DNA from: an uncultured Erysipelotrichaceae bacterium | GTDB lineage: Bacteria > Bacillota_I > Bacilli_A > RF39 > UBA660 | Reading direction: 5' to 3' | Length of the DNA: 8,168 bases | Assembly (NCBI GenBank): GCA_902783435.1 | Contig: CACZQV010000035.1 | Coordinates: 1-8,168 of the forward strand | Notes under the pieces: model-generated | What the model saw: only the letters and a program-made list of their open reading frames with translations | Databases searched by the model: none | Told to the model about the DNA's origin: nothing | In this document: positions 1-5,738 of the stretch, one piece after another | Position numbering within the stretch: the stretch's first letter is position 1 | Layout: every line of letters begins with the position of its first letter | Translations under genes and position numbers: made by a program

Positions 1-169
1 GTATTACTACAATCTCTTTAGCATAAATAACGGTATGCCACCGACTTAGTCTACTTTATTCTTTAAGTACTCAGAAGTGTTATTCAATTAAACTCTTTAT
101 TAGGTTCCACCATACCCTAACTCTCTATAAAAGTATTTTTAATTTACTTCTCTTCTTCATCGCTTTTCT
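1..169 (-). ncRNA. T-box riboswitch leader, probable asparagine specifier (3' end cut by window edge)
   Basis: Read on the minus strand, the RNA starts near 169 and shows a T-box Stem I. The 5' GATGAAGAAGAGAAGTA (161-145) carries the loop-E AGUA strand. AAUUAAA (144-138) pairs perfectly with UUUAAUU (92-86). An AGAGAG bulge follows, and UUAGG (120-116) / CCUAA (104-100) closes an apical loop containing GGUGGAA (111-105). The specifier side reads GAAU-AAC-A-CUUCUGAG. The codon AAC (81-79) followed by a purine gives Asn, and the other registers give UAA or ACA. A short Stem III (UACUU 69-65 / AAGUA 56-52) leads to CGGUGGCAUACCG (43-31), whose UGGC would pair with a tRNA 3' end having discriminator G, as expected for tRNA-Asn. 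This T-box has two extra bases relative to the usual UGGNACC. No terminator U-run is visible before the edge. The controlled gene, perhaps asnS or an asparagine synthetase or transporter, lies beyond position 1. Confidence 0.88.
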
Positions 170-175
170 TGCATA

Positions 176-204
176 ATTATATTATAAAATAACATTTTTG
201 TCAA
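176..204 (-). promoter_or_regulatory. Consensus sigma-A promoter of the T-box transcript
   Basis: On the minus strand TTGACA (204-199) and TATAAT (181-176) both match consensus at all six bases and are separated by exactly 17 bases. Transcription would start near 169, about eight bases before the first T-box sequence. The -35 box lies only three bases past the stop codon of the upstream 467-aa gene, with no terminator in between. Confidence 0.88.
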
Positions 205-207
205 ATC

Positions 208-1611
208 TTACTCTTTAACTTTTTTCTTATAATTTCTACCTGTTTTACTTTTAATATCAATATACTCAGATAAGAAAGATTTATAGTTCTTTTCAATTAC
301 ATCTTTATAATATAAATTTATACTATTAATCTCTTCAACTGAAAAATCTTTTTCATCGTAACTACTATCTTCAATAGTAACTAACCCATATAATATAAAC
401 AAAGTAACAGCAGGACATACTTTAGAATCATCTAACGAATAATTAGCAAATTCACTTATAATTCTACAAGTATCAATATTATTAGTTAATAATTTTCTAG
501 CTTTAGAACTAATCTTTTCTAAATAATCACTATTACTCTTTATAACTTCACCTATTTTTTCTCGGCTTGCTTTAAATTCAGTATCTATATAATCATAATA
601 TTCATCTATTGACTTTTTATTATAGAAATAACCAATTCTTCTAGATAAATTATGTCTAAGACTTTTACCTAATGAATCTTTTTTTCTATTAACAAAATCT
701 AATAATCCAACTTCTTTTAATTTTTCTTCTAACAATTTAATCTTTTCTTTTGTTTTTTCATATAAATTTTTATTAAACTCATACTTATTAATCAATTCAT
801 GTAATACACTTTGTTGATTTGTTAATTCTTTTAGTTTTTTCTTATTAAAATAAGATCTAAATTTATTACTCAATATATAATTTATTTCTTCAGTAACAGC
901 ATAATACTTAATATCGTAATCTTTATCTGATTCTCTCTTAATATATTGTCTCAAATCGGAAAGAGCAACACTAGTAGCATTATATTCAATAATTAAACTT
1001 GCATTATCATACACTTTACTCTTATATCTTTTAGCTTCACTACAAGCTTTTATTATTCTATTATATTTTTCTTCTTCATCAAGCTTTTCTATTCCAATAA
1101 CTAATTCTTCCATTAATTTTTCATCTGCTAAGATATTATATACTTTAGTAATAATATCTTTATTAAGACTAAAATCTGCATTAATCATTGATTTACCAAA
1201 AAAAGCTTGTTGATTAAAATGATCTAAATTTAATGAAGGTAAACATTTTTCTATTAAATCTAATTTAGTATCCTTATAATCAATATCTTGTCCATTTAAA
1301 AATACCAAAATATCTGCTTTTAGTTTTACTAACATTTCTTTTCTATCAATATACTTTTGAATATTATTAACACATTTATTATTTATTACCATATCAGCAT
1401 TTCTAATATCACCTTCAATTATATATAGAAGTGTTTCAAATTTATTATCTTTACTAAGTAAATCCTTTATCATAGTATTACTTCTATCCATTTGAACAAT
1501 ATCTTCTAATGCAAATACTAAATCTTTTTCATTAGACCTAATAGTACTTTCTCCGCTTTTTAAGTAATCTAAAATACCTCTAAATTCCCTATAACTATTT
1601 TTATTTTTCAT
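208..1611 (-). CDS. Uncharacterised 467-aa protein, charged and helical
   Basis: I do not recognise this protein and name no function. It is soluble in appearance: no signal peptide and no transmembrane segment, apart from one mildly hydrophobic stretch near residues 403-413 (PAVTLFILYGL). It is rich in Lys, Glu, Asn, Ile and Tyr. A heptad-like charged helix around residues 275-300 (KTKEKIKLLEEKLKEVG) suggests a short coiled coil, and the C-terminus is basic (KSKTGRNYKKKVKE). There are few cysteines and no obvious nucleotide-binding or metal motif. The ATG at 1611 has only a weak upstream purine stretch (AAAGAGAC, about 14 bases away), but no better in-frame start is present. It is monocistronic from the promoter at 1649-1677, divergent from the rhomboid gene, and followed at once by the T-box promoter. 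Length and codon use match its neighbours, so it looks like a real lineage-specific gene. Confidence 0.85.
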   Translation of the reverse strand: MKNKNSYREFRGILDYLKSGESTIRSNEKDLVFALEDIVQMDRSNTMIKDLLSKDNKFETLLYIIEGDIRNADMVINNKCVNNIQKYIDRKEMLVKLKADILVFLNGQDIDYKDTKLDLIEKCLPSLNLDHFNQQAFFGKSMINADFSLNKDIITKVYNILADEKLMEELVIGIEKLDEEEKYNRIIKACSEAKRYKSKVYDNASLIIEYNATSVALSDLRQYIKRESDKDYDIKYYAVTEEINYILSNKFRSYFNKKKLKELTNQQSVLHELINKYEFNKNLYEKTKEKIKLLEEKLKEVGLLDFVNRKKDSLGKSLRHNLSRRIGYFYNKKSIDEYYDYIDTEFKASREKIGEVIKSNSDYLEKISSKARKLLTNNIDTCRIISEFANYSLDDSKVCPAVTLFILYGLVTIEDSSYDEKDFSVEEINSINLYYKDVIEKNYKSFLSEYIDIKSKTGRNYKKKVKE

Positions 1612-1648
1612 ATAATTTTTTCACGTCTCTTTCAAATAAGTAAAAATT

Positions 1649-1677
1649 ATTTTAACACAAAACAATTTTATTTACAA
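1649..1677 (-). promoter_or_regulatory. Promoter of the uncharacterised 467-aa gene
   Basis: On the minus strand TTGTAA (1677-1672) and TAAAAT (1654-1649) are spaced 17 bases apart, matching consensus at 4 of 6 and 5 of 6 positions. The predicted start, near 1642, gives a leader of about 30 bases. The -35 box overlaps that of the divergent rhomboid promoter. Confidence 0.6.
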
Positions 1678-1698
1678 TTATTTTTTATCTAGTATAAT
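1671..1698 (+). promoter_or_regulatory. Promoter of the rhomboid-trpS operon
   Basis: TTTACA (1671-1676) and a perfect TATAAT (1693-1698) are separated by 16 bases, placing the start near 1705 and giving a leader of only about 14 bases. That leaves room for the ribosome binding site GAAGGTGAT at 1707-1715 and nothing else, so no riboswitch or attenuator precedes this operon. Confidence 0.7.
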
Positions 1699-1718
1699 TA
1701 AAAATAGAAGGTGATTAT

Positions 1719-2300
1719 ATGAATATTAAATTTGATTACAATTCTGTAGTTATTTTAACTTATTTATTTATATCTTTAGGAGCATGTTTTCTTAATTTTA
1801 TAACTCAAGGTTTTACTAATAAATTACTATTTACAAGTTATAGATCATCTATATTTAATTCACTAACTTATGTAAGACTATTTACTCATTCTATTGGTCA
1901 TCAAGACCTTAATCATTTAATACATAACTTTTTATTTATACTTTTAGTAGGACCAATGATAGAAGAAAAATATGGAAGTATTAATCTAATAGTAATGTTT
2001 TTAATAACATCCTTAATAATAGGATTATTTAATACAATAATATCTAATTATATAATAACTGGTGCTTCTGGTAATGTATATATGTTAATAGTATTATCAT
2101 CTTTCTCTAATATTACTGAAGGAAAAATACCTTTAACTTTAATACTAATATTAATATTCTATGTAATAAGTGAAATAAGAGATAGTGTTACAGGTGCGAA
2201 TAAAGGAGTATATCATGGAGGACATTTATTAGGAGCATTATGTGGAATAGCATTTGGATTTTACTTTTTATACTTTAAATCTTTTCCATTTATACAATAA
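1719..2300 (+). CDS. Rhomboid family intramembrane serine protease
   Basis: This is a polytopic membrane protease that would cleave transmembrane substrates inside the bilayer. The 193-aa protein is almost entirely hydrophobic helices, consistent with a compact six-helix rhomboid core without a soluble extra domain. The signature residues are visible. The H-x3-N motif of helix 2 is His66-Leu-Ile-His-Asn70. The catalytic serine is in Gly-Ala-Ser117-Gly. The catalytic histidine is most likely His169 in Gly-Gly-His-Leu-Leu-Gly-Ala-Leu-Cys-Gly of the last helix. A Leu/Phe-Thr-His segment (residues 54-57) fits the usual L1-loop region. Both members of the Ser/His dyad are intact, so it should be active. 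The start is supported by GAAGGTGAT six to eight bases upstream. It is the first gene of the operon with trpS, 35 bases downstream. The substrate cannot be inferred. Confidence 0.93.
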   Translation: MNIKFDYNSVVILTYLFISLGACFLNFITQGFTNKLLFTSYRSSIFNSLTYVRLFTHSIGHQDLNHLIHNFLFILLVGPMIEEKYGSINLIVMFLITSLIIGLFNTIISNYIITGASGNVYMLIVLSSFSNITEGKIPLTLILILIFYVISEIRDSVTGANKGVYHGGHLLGALCGIAFGFYFLYFKSFPFIQ

Positions 2301-2320
2301 TATGATAAAATAAATACATT

Positions 2321-2327
2321 GAAGGAG
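2321..2327 (+). promoter_or_regulatory. Ribosome binding site that fixes the trpS start
   Basis: GAAGGAG lies eight bases before ATG at 2336. An in-frame GTG at 2327 sits on the last base of this site, so it cannot be the start; translation begins at 2336. Confidence 0.9.
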
Positions 2328-2335
2328 TGATTATT

Positions 2336-3340
2336 ATGAAGAAAACAATTCTTACTGGTTTAAGACCAACTGGTAACTTACATTTAGGACATTATTTTGG
2401 AGCTGGTAAGACATGGCGTGATATTCAAGATAATTACGATTTTTACTTAGAAGTTGCAGATGTTCAAGCATTAACAGATAACTTTGATAATCCTGAAAAA
2501 GTGAGACGTAATGTTTATGAAATTACTAAAGACTTATTAGCTATTGGAATAGATCCTGAAAAAGTACATATCTTTATTCAATCAAAAATACCAGAAATAG
2601 CTGAACTAACAGTATTCTATTCTAACTTAGTAACAGTATCTAGATTACAAAGAAATCCAACTGTTAAAACAGAAATAGCTCAAAAGAAAGAATTATTTGG
2701 TAATAACGGAGAATCTATTACTTATGGATTCTTAGGATATCCAGTTTCTCAAGCTGCAGATATTACTGCATTTAAAGGACAAGTTGTTCCTGTAGGAGAT
2801 GACCAATTACCTCTTCTAGAGCAATGTAGAGAAATAGTTAGAAAGTTTAATTCAATATATGGTGAAGTACTAATAGAACCAGAACAATTGCTTTCTACTA
2901 CACCTCGTATTAAAGGATTAGATGGTAATGAAAAAATGGGTAAAAGCTTAGGTAATGCAATTTACTTAGTAGATGATCCTGAAACTATAAAGAAAAAAGT
3001 TATGGGAGCTGTAACTGATCCAAATAAAATTAAAAAAGATGATCCAGCTAACCCAGATATCTGTATGGTTTACTATTATCATAAATTAGTAAATAACGAA
3101 GAAAACTTAAATACAATCTGTTCTGAATGTAAAAAAGGAAGTCGTGGTTGTGTACAATGTAAAAAAGAACTTATAGAAGCAATGAATAACTTCTTAAAAC
3201 CAATTCAAGAAAAGAGAAAATTCTATGAAGATAATCCTGAAGAAGTAAATAAAATTCTTGAAAAAGGAACACTTGAAGCTAAAGCAAAAGCAGAAGAAAC
3301 AATGAAAGAAGTTAAAAAAGCTATGAGGATAGATTATTAA
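2336..3340 (+). CDS. trpS: Tryptophanyl-tRNA synthetase, Fe-S cluster type
   Basis: This cytoplasmic class I synthetase charges tRNA-Trp with tryptophan using ATP. The 334-aa protein opens with the ATP-binding signature TGLRPTGNLHLGH (HIGH box His16-Leu-Gly-His19). The KMSKS loop is Lys200-Met-Gly-Lys-Ser204. Residues 140-150 carry the TrpRS-typical tract YPVSQAADI. Near the C-terminus Cys243, Cys265, Cys272 and Cys275 form C-x21-C-x6-C-x2-C, very close to the C-x22-C-x6-C-x2-C motif that binds a [4Fe-4S] cluster in Thermotoga maritima TrpRS; an extra Cys262 also lies there. This resembles clostridial/Thermotoga enzymes more than the cysteine-poor Bacillus form. It lies 35 bases behind the rhomboid gene, with no T-box or trp leader of its own, so it is probably co-transcribed and not tryptophan-regulated at this level. 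A perfect hairpin terminator begins right after the stop codon. Confidence 0.98.
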   Translation: MKKTILTGLRPTGNLHLGHYFGAGKTWRDIQDNYDFYLEVADVQALTDNFDNPEKVRRNVYEITKDLLAIGIDPEKVHIFIQSKIPEIAELTVFYSNLVTVSRLQRNPTVKTEIAQKKELFGNNGESITYGFLGYPVSQAADITAFKGQVVPVGDDQLPLLEQCREIVRKFNSIYGEVLIEPEQLLSTTPRIKGLDGNEKMGKSLGNAIYLVDDPETIKKKVMGAVTDPNKIKKDDPANPDICMVYYYHKLVNNEENLNTICSECKKGSRGCVQCKKELIEAMNNFLKPIQEKRKFYEDNPEEVNKILEKGTLEAKAKAEETMKEVKKAMRIDY

Positions 3341-3365
3341 AAAAAGACTAATTACTAGTCTTTTT
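3341..3365. terminator. Bidirectional intrinsic terminator between trpS and the minus-strand yjbA-like transcript
   Basis: A perfect 10-bp stem, AAAAAGACTA (3341-3350) with TAGTCTTTTT (3356-3365), encloses the five-base loop ATTAC. Transcripts from the left end in TTTTTCTTTTT; transcripts from the right end in a run of seven T, because the trpS stop codon region supplies extra A's. It can therefore serve both converging units. Its left arm also encodes the final codons of the small open stretch at 3348-3461. Confidence 0.9.
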
Positions 3366-3461
3366 CTTTTTCAAATCATTTAACTCTCTTTTTATAGTTT
3401 TATCAATATCTATATTTTCTTCCCTATCAACTAATAAACCTAAAGCTATAAAAAATATTAA
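3348..3461 (-). pseudogene. 37-codon open stretch without a start codon, possible displaced C-terminus or gene remnant
   Basis: Directly after the yjbA-like stop, a different minus-strand frame stays open for 37 codons. It reads LIFFIALGLLVDREENIDID, then a basic, helical tail ending KKKKTSN and TAG at 3350-3348. A hydrophobic start followed by a charged amphipathic tail looks like coding sequence, yet there is no ATG or GTG, and the only TTG is seven codons from the end. The frame begins after TAA at 3464-3462 and overlaps the yjbA-like stop by a few bases. Adding it to the 214-aa yjbA-like product would give about 250 aa, near the length I recall for the family, so a frameshift in the AT-rich junction (3450-3465, including a run of six A) is one explanation. 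A decayed separate gene or chance are the others. Confidence 0.35.
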
Positions 3462-4102
3462 TTACTTAATATTCCTTGCTTAGATAATAAAATAATATCA
3501 TATAATTTACTATAAGTATCTTTATAATTATTAGTAATATTATCAATCAATAATTTATATTTACTATTAATACTACAATTATCATTAAATATCTCATAAT
3601 ATAAATAACTAATCTCATCATAATATTTATTTTTATATAAATTATTAATCTCTTCTAATAAACATTTTCTAATATATCTATCTTTTCTAGTAAAAAACAA
3701 ATTATTATTACACTTACCTAATATTTCATATTCTAAATAATCCATATCAAATTCACATATCTCTTCTAATACAGCTTCTTCCTCATCTAATAATAAATTA
3801 CTAACTTCAATTAATTCTCCACTATTATTAAACTTTAAACCAATAACCTTTTCTCTATTAGTAACTAAAAAAGAATATTGAATTATACCATTTTCTAATA
3901 TAGTTTTATCTTTAATTTTACTTAATAATTCATTACTTATCTTTATCCTAGAAAATAATATCTCTTCCATTTGAAAAGTATTAACTACAAATATAGGAAT
4001 TTTATCTATATAAATAAAATTATCATTCTTATCCCATTCATAAAAATCATATACATCCCTATAATCATTAAAATTTAATAATACATCATATATATAATTC
4101 AT
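3458..4102 (-). CDS. YjbA-like protein (UPF0736 / DUF3603 family), function unknown
   Basis: The N-terminus MNYIYDVLLNFNDYRDVYDF, then YEW and IPIFVV, matches my memory of the UPF0736/DUF3603 family, whose Bacillus subtilis member YjbA is encoded next to trpS. The convergent neighbour here is also trpS, which supports the assignment. The 214-aa product is soluble and acidic, with a central beta-rich part (residues 70-115, including a segment that reads IGLKFNNSGELIEVSNLLLD) and a Tyr/Asn/Lys-rich helical C-terminus. It is shorter than the roughly 250 aa I recall for YjbA, and an open stretch follows in another frame. The ATG at 4102 has an excellent GGAGG (4114-4110) seven bases upstream, embedded in the last codons of the small membrane gene before it, so the two are probably translationally coupled. 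No catalytic motif is evident and no biochemical role is known to me. Confidence 0.75.
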   Translation of the reverse strand: MNYIYDVLLNFNDYRDVYDFYEWDKNDNFIYIDKIPIFVVNTFQMEEILFSRIKISNELLSKIKDKTILENGIIQYSFLVTNREKVIGLKFNNSGELIEVSNLLLDEEEAVLEEICEFDMDYLEYEILGKCNNNLFFTRKDRYIRKCLLEEINNLYKNKYYDEISYLYYEIFNDNCSINSKYKLLIDNITNNYKDTYSKLYDIILLSKQGILSN

Positions 4103-4103
4103 A

Positions 4104-4298
4104 TTATTTCCTCCATATTAAAATAATCATTATCAATAAACCAATAAAAAATATAAAACATTCATAATTAGTAAATATAAATTCTAAATATTCAAAAATA
4201 GTATATCCAAATGAAAATAAATTTATGTATAAAAATATATATGTTAATCCTATAACCATCATAATAAAACTAATAGTATAAAGAAATATTTTCATCAT
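4104..4298 (-). CDS. Small two-helix membrane protein, function unknown
   Basis: This 64-aa hydrophobic protein has two likely membrane helices, about residues 3-24 and 46-61, separated by an aromatic loop (YTIFEYLEFIFTNYECF), and ends in the short basic tail WRK. I recognise no family. I chose the ATG at 4298 (a second ATG follows at once at 4295). The longer frame to TTG at 4334 would start inside the loop of the rmuC terminator and has no usable ribosome binding site. The chosen ATG also lacks a Shine-Dalgarno sequence, and a weak promoter would place the transcript start almost on it (see 4306-4334). Its stop codon lies one base before the start of the yjbA-like gene, whose binding site is inside its last codons, so the pair forms one translational unit. 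Confidence 0.65.
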   Translation of the reverse strand: MMKIFLYTISFIMMVIGLTYIFLYINLFSFGYTIFEYLEFIFTNYECFIFFIGLLIMIILIWRK

Positions 4299-4305
4299 AC
4301 TAATT

Positions 4306-4334
4306 AATATGAAAAAAAATAAAGAACTATTCAA
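4306..4334 (-). promoter_or_regulatory. Possible promoter giving a leaderless transcript for the small membrane gene
   Basis: On the minus strand TTGAAT (4334-4329) and CATATT (4311-4306) are 17 bases apart, each matching consensus at four of six positions. Transcription would begin near 4299, at the ATG at 4298. It overlaps the rmuC terminator. The match is modest in a sequence this AT-rich. Confidence 0.3.
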
Positions 4335-4343
4335 GTTCTTTAT
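4312..4343 (-). terminator. Intrinsic terminator of rmuC, overlapping its stop codon
   Basis: On the minus strand ATAAAGAACT (4343-4334) pairs with AGTTCTTTAT (4328-4319) around the loop TGAAT, followed by a run of eight T (4319-4312). The 5' arm encodes the last residues of RmuC and the TAG stop lies at 4329-4327, so the terminator folds out of the coding end. Confidence 0.82.
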
Positions 4344-5406
4344 TTTCTAATTTAGCTACATCTACTTTATTAATATTTTCAAATTTCTTAGTAATCTTAT
4401 CACTAGTAACTGAAATACTTTCTACATCCTTATTAACAGTTTGAATACTACGAGCTAATTTATCCCAACGTTCTTTATAACGAGAAAACTCTATTCCAAG
4501 TTTATTTAACTCTTCATGAATAATAGAAGTATATTTATCCCTTTCCATATTCTTAATAATCATTTCAATAACAGTAAGAGTAGAAATCAATGTAGTTGGG
4601 CTAGTAATCCATACATGACGTTTATATGCATAATTAATAATATCAGGATGATATGCATTAACTTCAGCAAATATTGCTTCTGCAGGTAAGAAAAGAATAG
4701 CTTGATCAGTAGTTTCACCAGGTATTATATACTTACTACTAATCGCATCAATATGCTTCTTCATATCTTGTTTAAATAACTTTTCAGCATTATCTCTTTC
4801 TACTTGACTTAACTTCTTATCTACCATTAATTCATAGTGTTCTAAAGGAAACTTAGAATCAATACAAATAGTACCAAGAGGTTCAGGTGCAAATAAAACT
4901 GAATCTGCAATAACTCCAGTACTTAAAGTATATTGAAGACGATATATACTATCATTATTTTCACCAAACACATTAACTAATATATGTTTAAGATTAACTT
5001 CACCAAATATACCTCTAGTCTTCTTATCAGTAAGTATTCCTTGTAGACTAACTATATCAGTAGATAAATTTTCTATTTTCTTTTGAGCTTCATCTATCTT
5101 ACTAAGTCTTTCAATAACACTAGTAAATGTTTTATTAGTCTTTTCAAAATTTTGATCTAATCTTTCATTAACTTTCTCATTAATCATAATTAATCTTTTT
5201 TCTACTTGTTCATTTAACTTAGTAAAATCCTCATTCATATTACGATTTAAATCAGATTTAAATTCACCCATTTCTTTAATCATATTAACCTCTAATTTAC
5301 CAAGTCTTTCAGTAATATTAGATTCATTAATATTCTTCATTAAAGAAATAATTCCAATAATAATTAATATAACAAGTAATACAATAATTATAATATCCAT
5401 TACCAT
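4327..5406 (-). CDS. rmuC: RmuC-like DNA recombination protein, membrane anchored
   Basis: RmuC proteins limit inversion and rearrangement at short inverted repeats in E. coli and have a PD-(D/E)xK nuclease-like core; the biochemical reaction is not firmly established. This 359-aa copy has one N-terminal membrane helix (about residues 4-22) and a long charged coiled coil (residues 30-125) with repeated VEKRL/VNERL heptads. The conserved RmuC core follows: Arg131-Gly-x2-Gly-Glu136, an Asp at 168 (ADSVL), Asp183-Ser-Lys185 in IDSKFPLEHYE, and FLPAEA at 239-244 with PTTL at 270-273. A second helix bundle (290-345) ends the protein. All core acidic and Lys residues are present. The ATG at 5406 is preceded by GAAGGTGAT, the same site used by the rhomboid gene. 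It lies 33 bases behind the rhodanese gene, presumably co-transcribed, and its own end forms a terminator. Confidence 0.93.
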   Translation of the reverse strand: MVMDIIIIVLLVILIIIGIISLMKNINESNITERLGKLEVNMIKEMGEFKSDLNRNMNEDFTKLNEQVEKRLIMINEKVNERLDQNFEKTNKTFTSVIERLSKIDEAQKKIENLSTDIVSLQGILTDKKTRGIFGEVNLKHILVNVFGENNDSIYRLQYTLSTGVIADSVLFAPEPLGTICIDSKFPLEHYELMVDKKLSQVERDNAEKLFKQDMKKHIDAISSKYIIPGETTDQAILFLPAEAIFAEVNAYHPDIINYAYKRHVWITSPTTLISTLTVIEMIIKNMERDKYTSIIHEELNKLGIEFSRYKERWDKLARSIQTVNKDVESISVTSDKITKKFENINKVDVAKLENKELE

Positions 5407-5439
5407 GTAATCACCTTCTAAAAATATTATAACATAATT

Positions 5440-5682
5440 CTACTTACTTGAACTTAATTTATTATAACCACCATCTATATTTACAGTATGATATCCAACT
5501 AAATTTAAATAATCTACAATCCTTTTACTTGTAATACCATTTTTACAATAAATATAATAAGTATCAGACTTATTCAAATACTTAGAATAATTATTAAATA
5601 ACTCTAAATAAGGAATATTTATAGAATCATCTACATGTCCCAATAAATAATCTTTCCTACTTCTAATATCTATTATATTCAT
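5440..5682 (-). CDS. Small single-domain rhodanese-like protein
   Basis: Rhodanese domains transfer sulfane sulfur through a catalytic cysteine persulfide. This 80-aa cytoplasmic protein contains the essential elements: the N-terminal IDIRSRKDYLLGHVDDSINI strand-helix (D-x-R...G-H-x-x-x-(A/S)-x-N-(I/V)-P), catalytic Cys46 in the loop Cys-Lys-Asn-Gly-Ile-Thr-Ser-Lys, and the closing Gly-Tyr...Val-x-x-(I/L)-x-Gly-Gly at residues 63-73. It is at the short end for the family and has no second domain, signal or membrane segment. The active-site loop CxxGxxS is typical of PspE/GlpE-like single domains, but the sulfur acceptor is unknown. The start is secure: GGAGGTG sits five to six bases before ATG at 5682. 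There is no clear promoter between the terminator at 5709-5738 and this gene, so it may depend on read-through from upstream. Confidence 0.9.
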   Translation of the reverse strand: MNIIDIRSRKDYLLGHVDDSINIPYLELFNNYSKYLNKSDTYYIYCKNGITSKRIVDYLNLVGYHTVNIDGGYNKLSSSK

Positions 5683-5708
5683 AAAACACCTCCTAAAATA
5701 TTAAATGT

Positions 5709-5738
5709 AAAAAAAAAGAATCTATATATAATAGATTC
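5709..5738 (-). terminator. Intrinsic terminator after the six-cysteine membrane protein
   Basis: On the minus strand GAATCTAT (5738-5731) pairs perfectly with ATAGATTC (5725-5718) around the loop TATAT, followed by nine T (5717-5709). It starts on the base next to the TAG stop (5741-5739) and separates the coupling-protein unit from the rhodanese-rmuC unit. Confidence 0.85.

Noticed and set aside
1..60. Resemblance of the minus-strand GACUAAGUCGG...GAUUGUAGU to a group I intron P7 core
   Set aside because: The complete T-box Stem I and consensus promoter just upstream explain the region better, and no P3-P6 pairings could be found.
2327..2335. GTG start for trpS three codons upstream
   Set aside because: The GTG overlaps the GAAGGAG binding site; ATG at 2336 has ideal spacing and gives the usual TrpRS N-terminus.
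4299..4334. TTG start extending the small membrane protein by 12 residues
   Set aside because: The TTG is in the loop of the rmuC terminator and has no binding site; the double ATG at 4298/4295 begins the first membrane helix.
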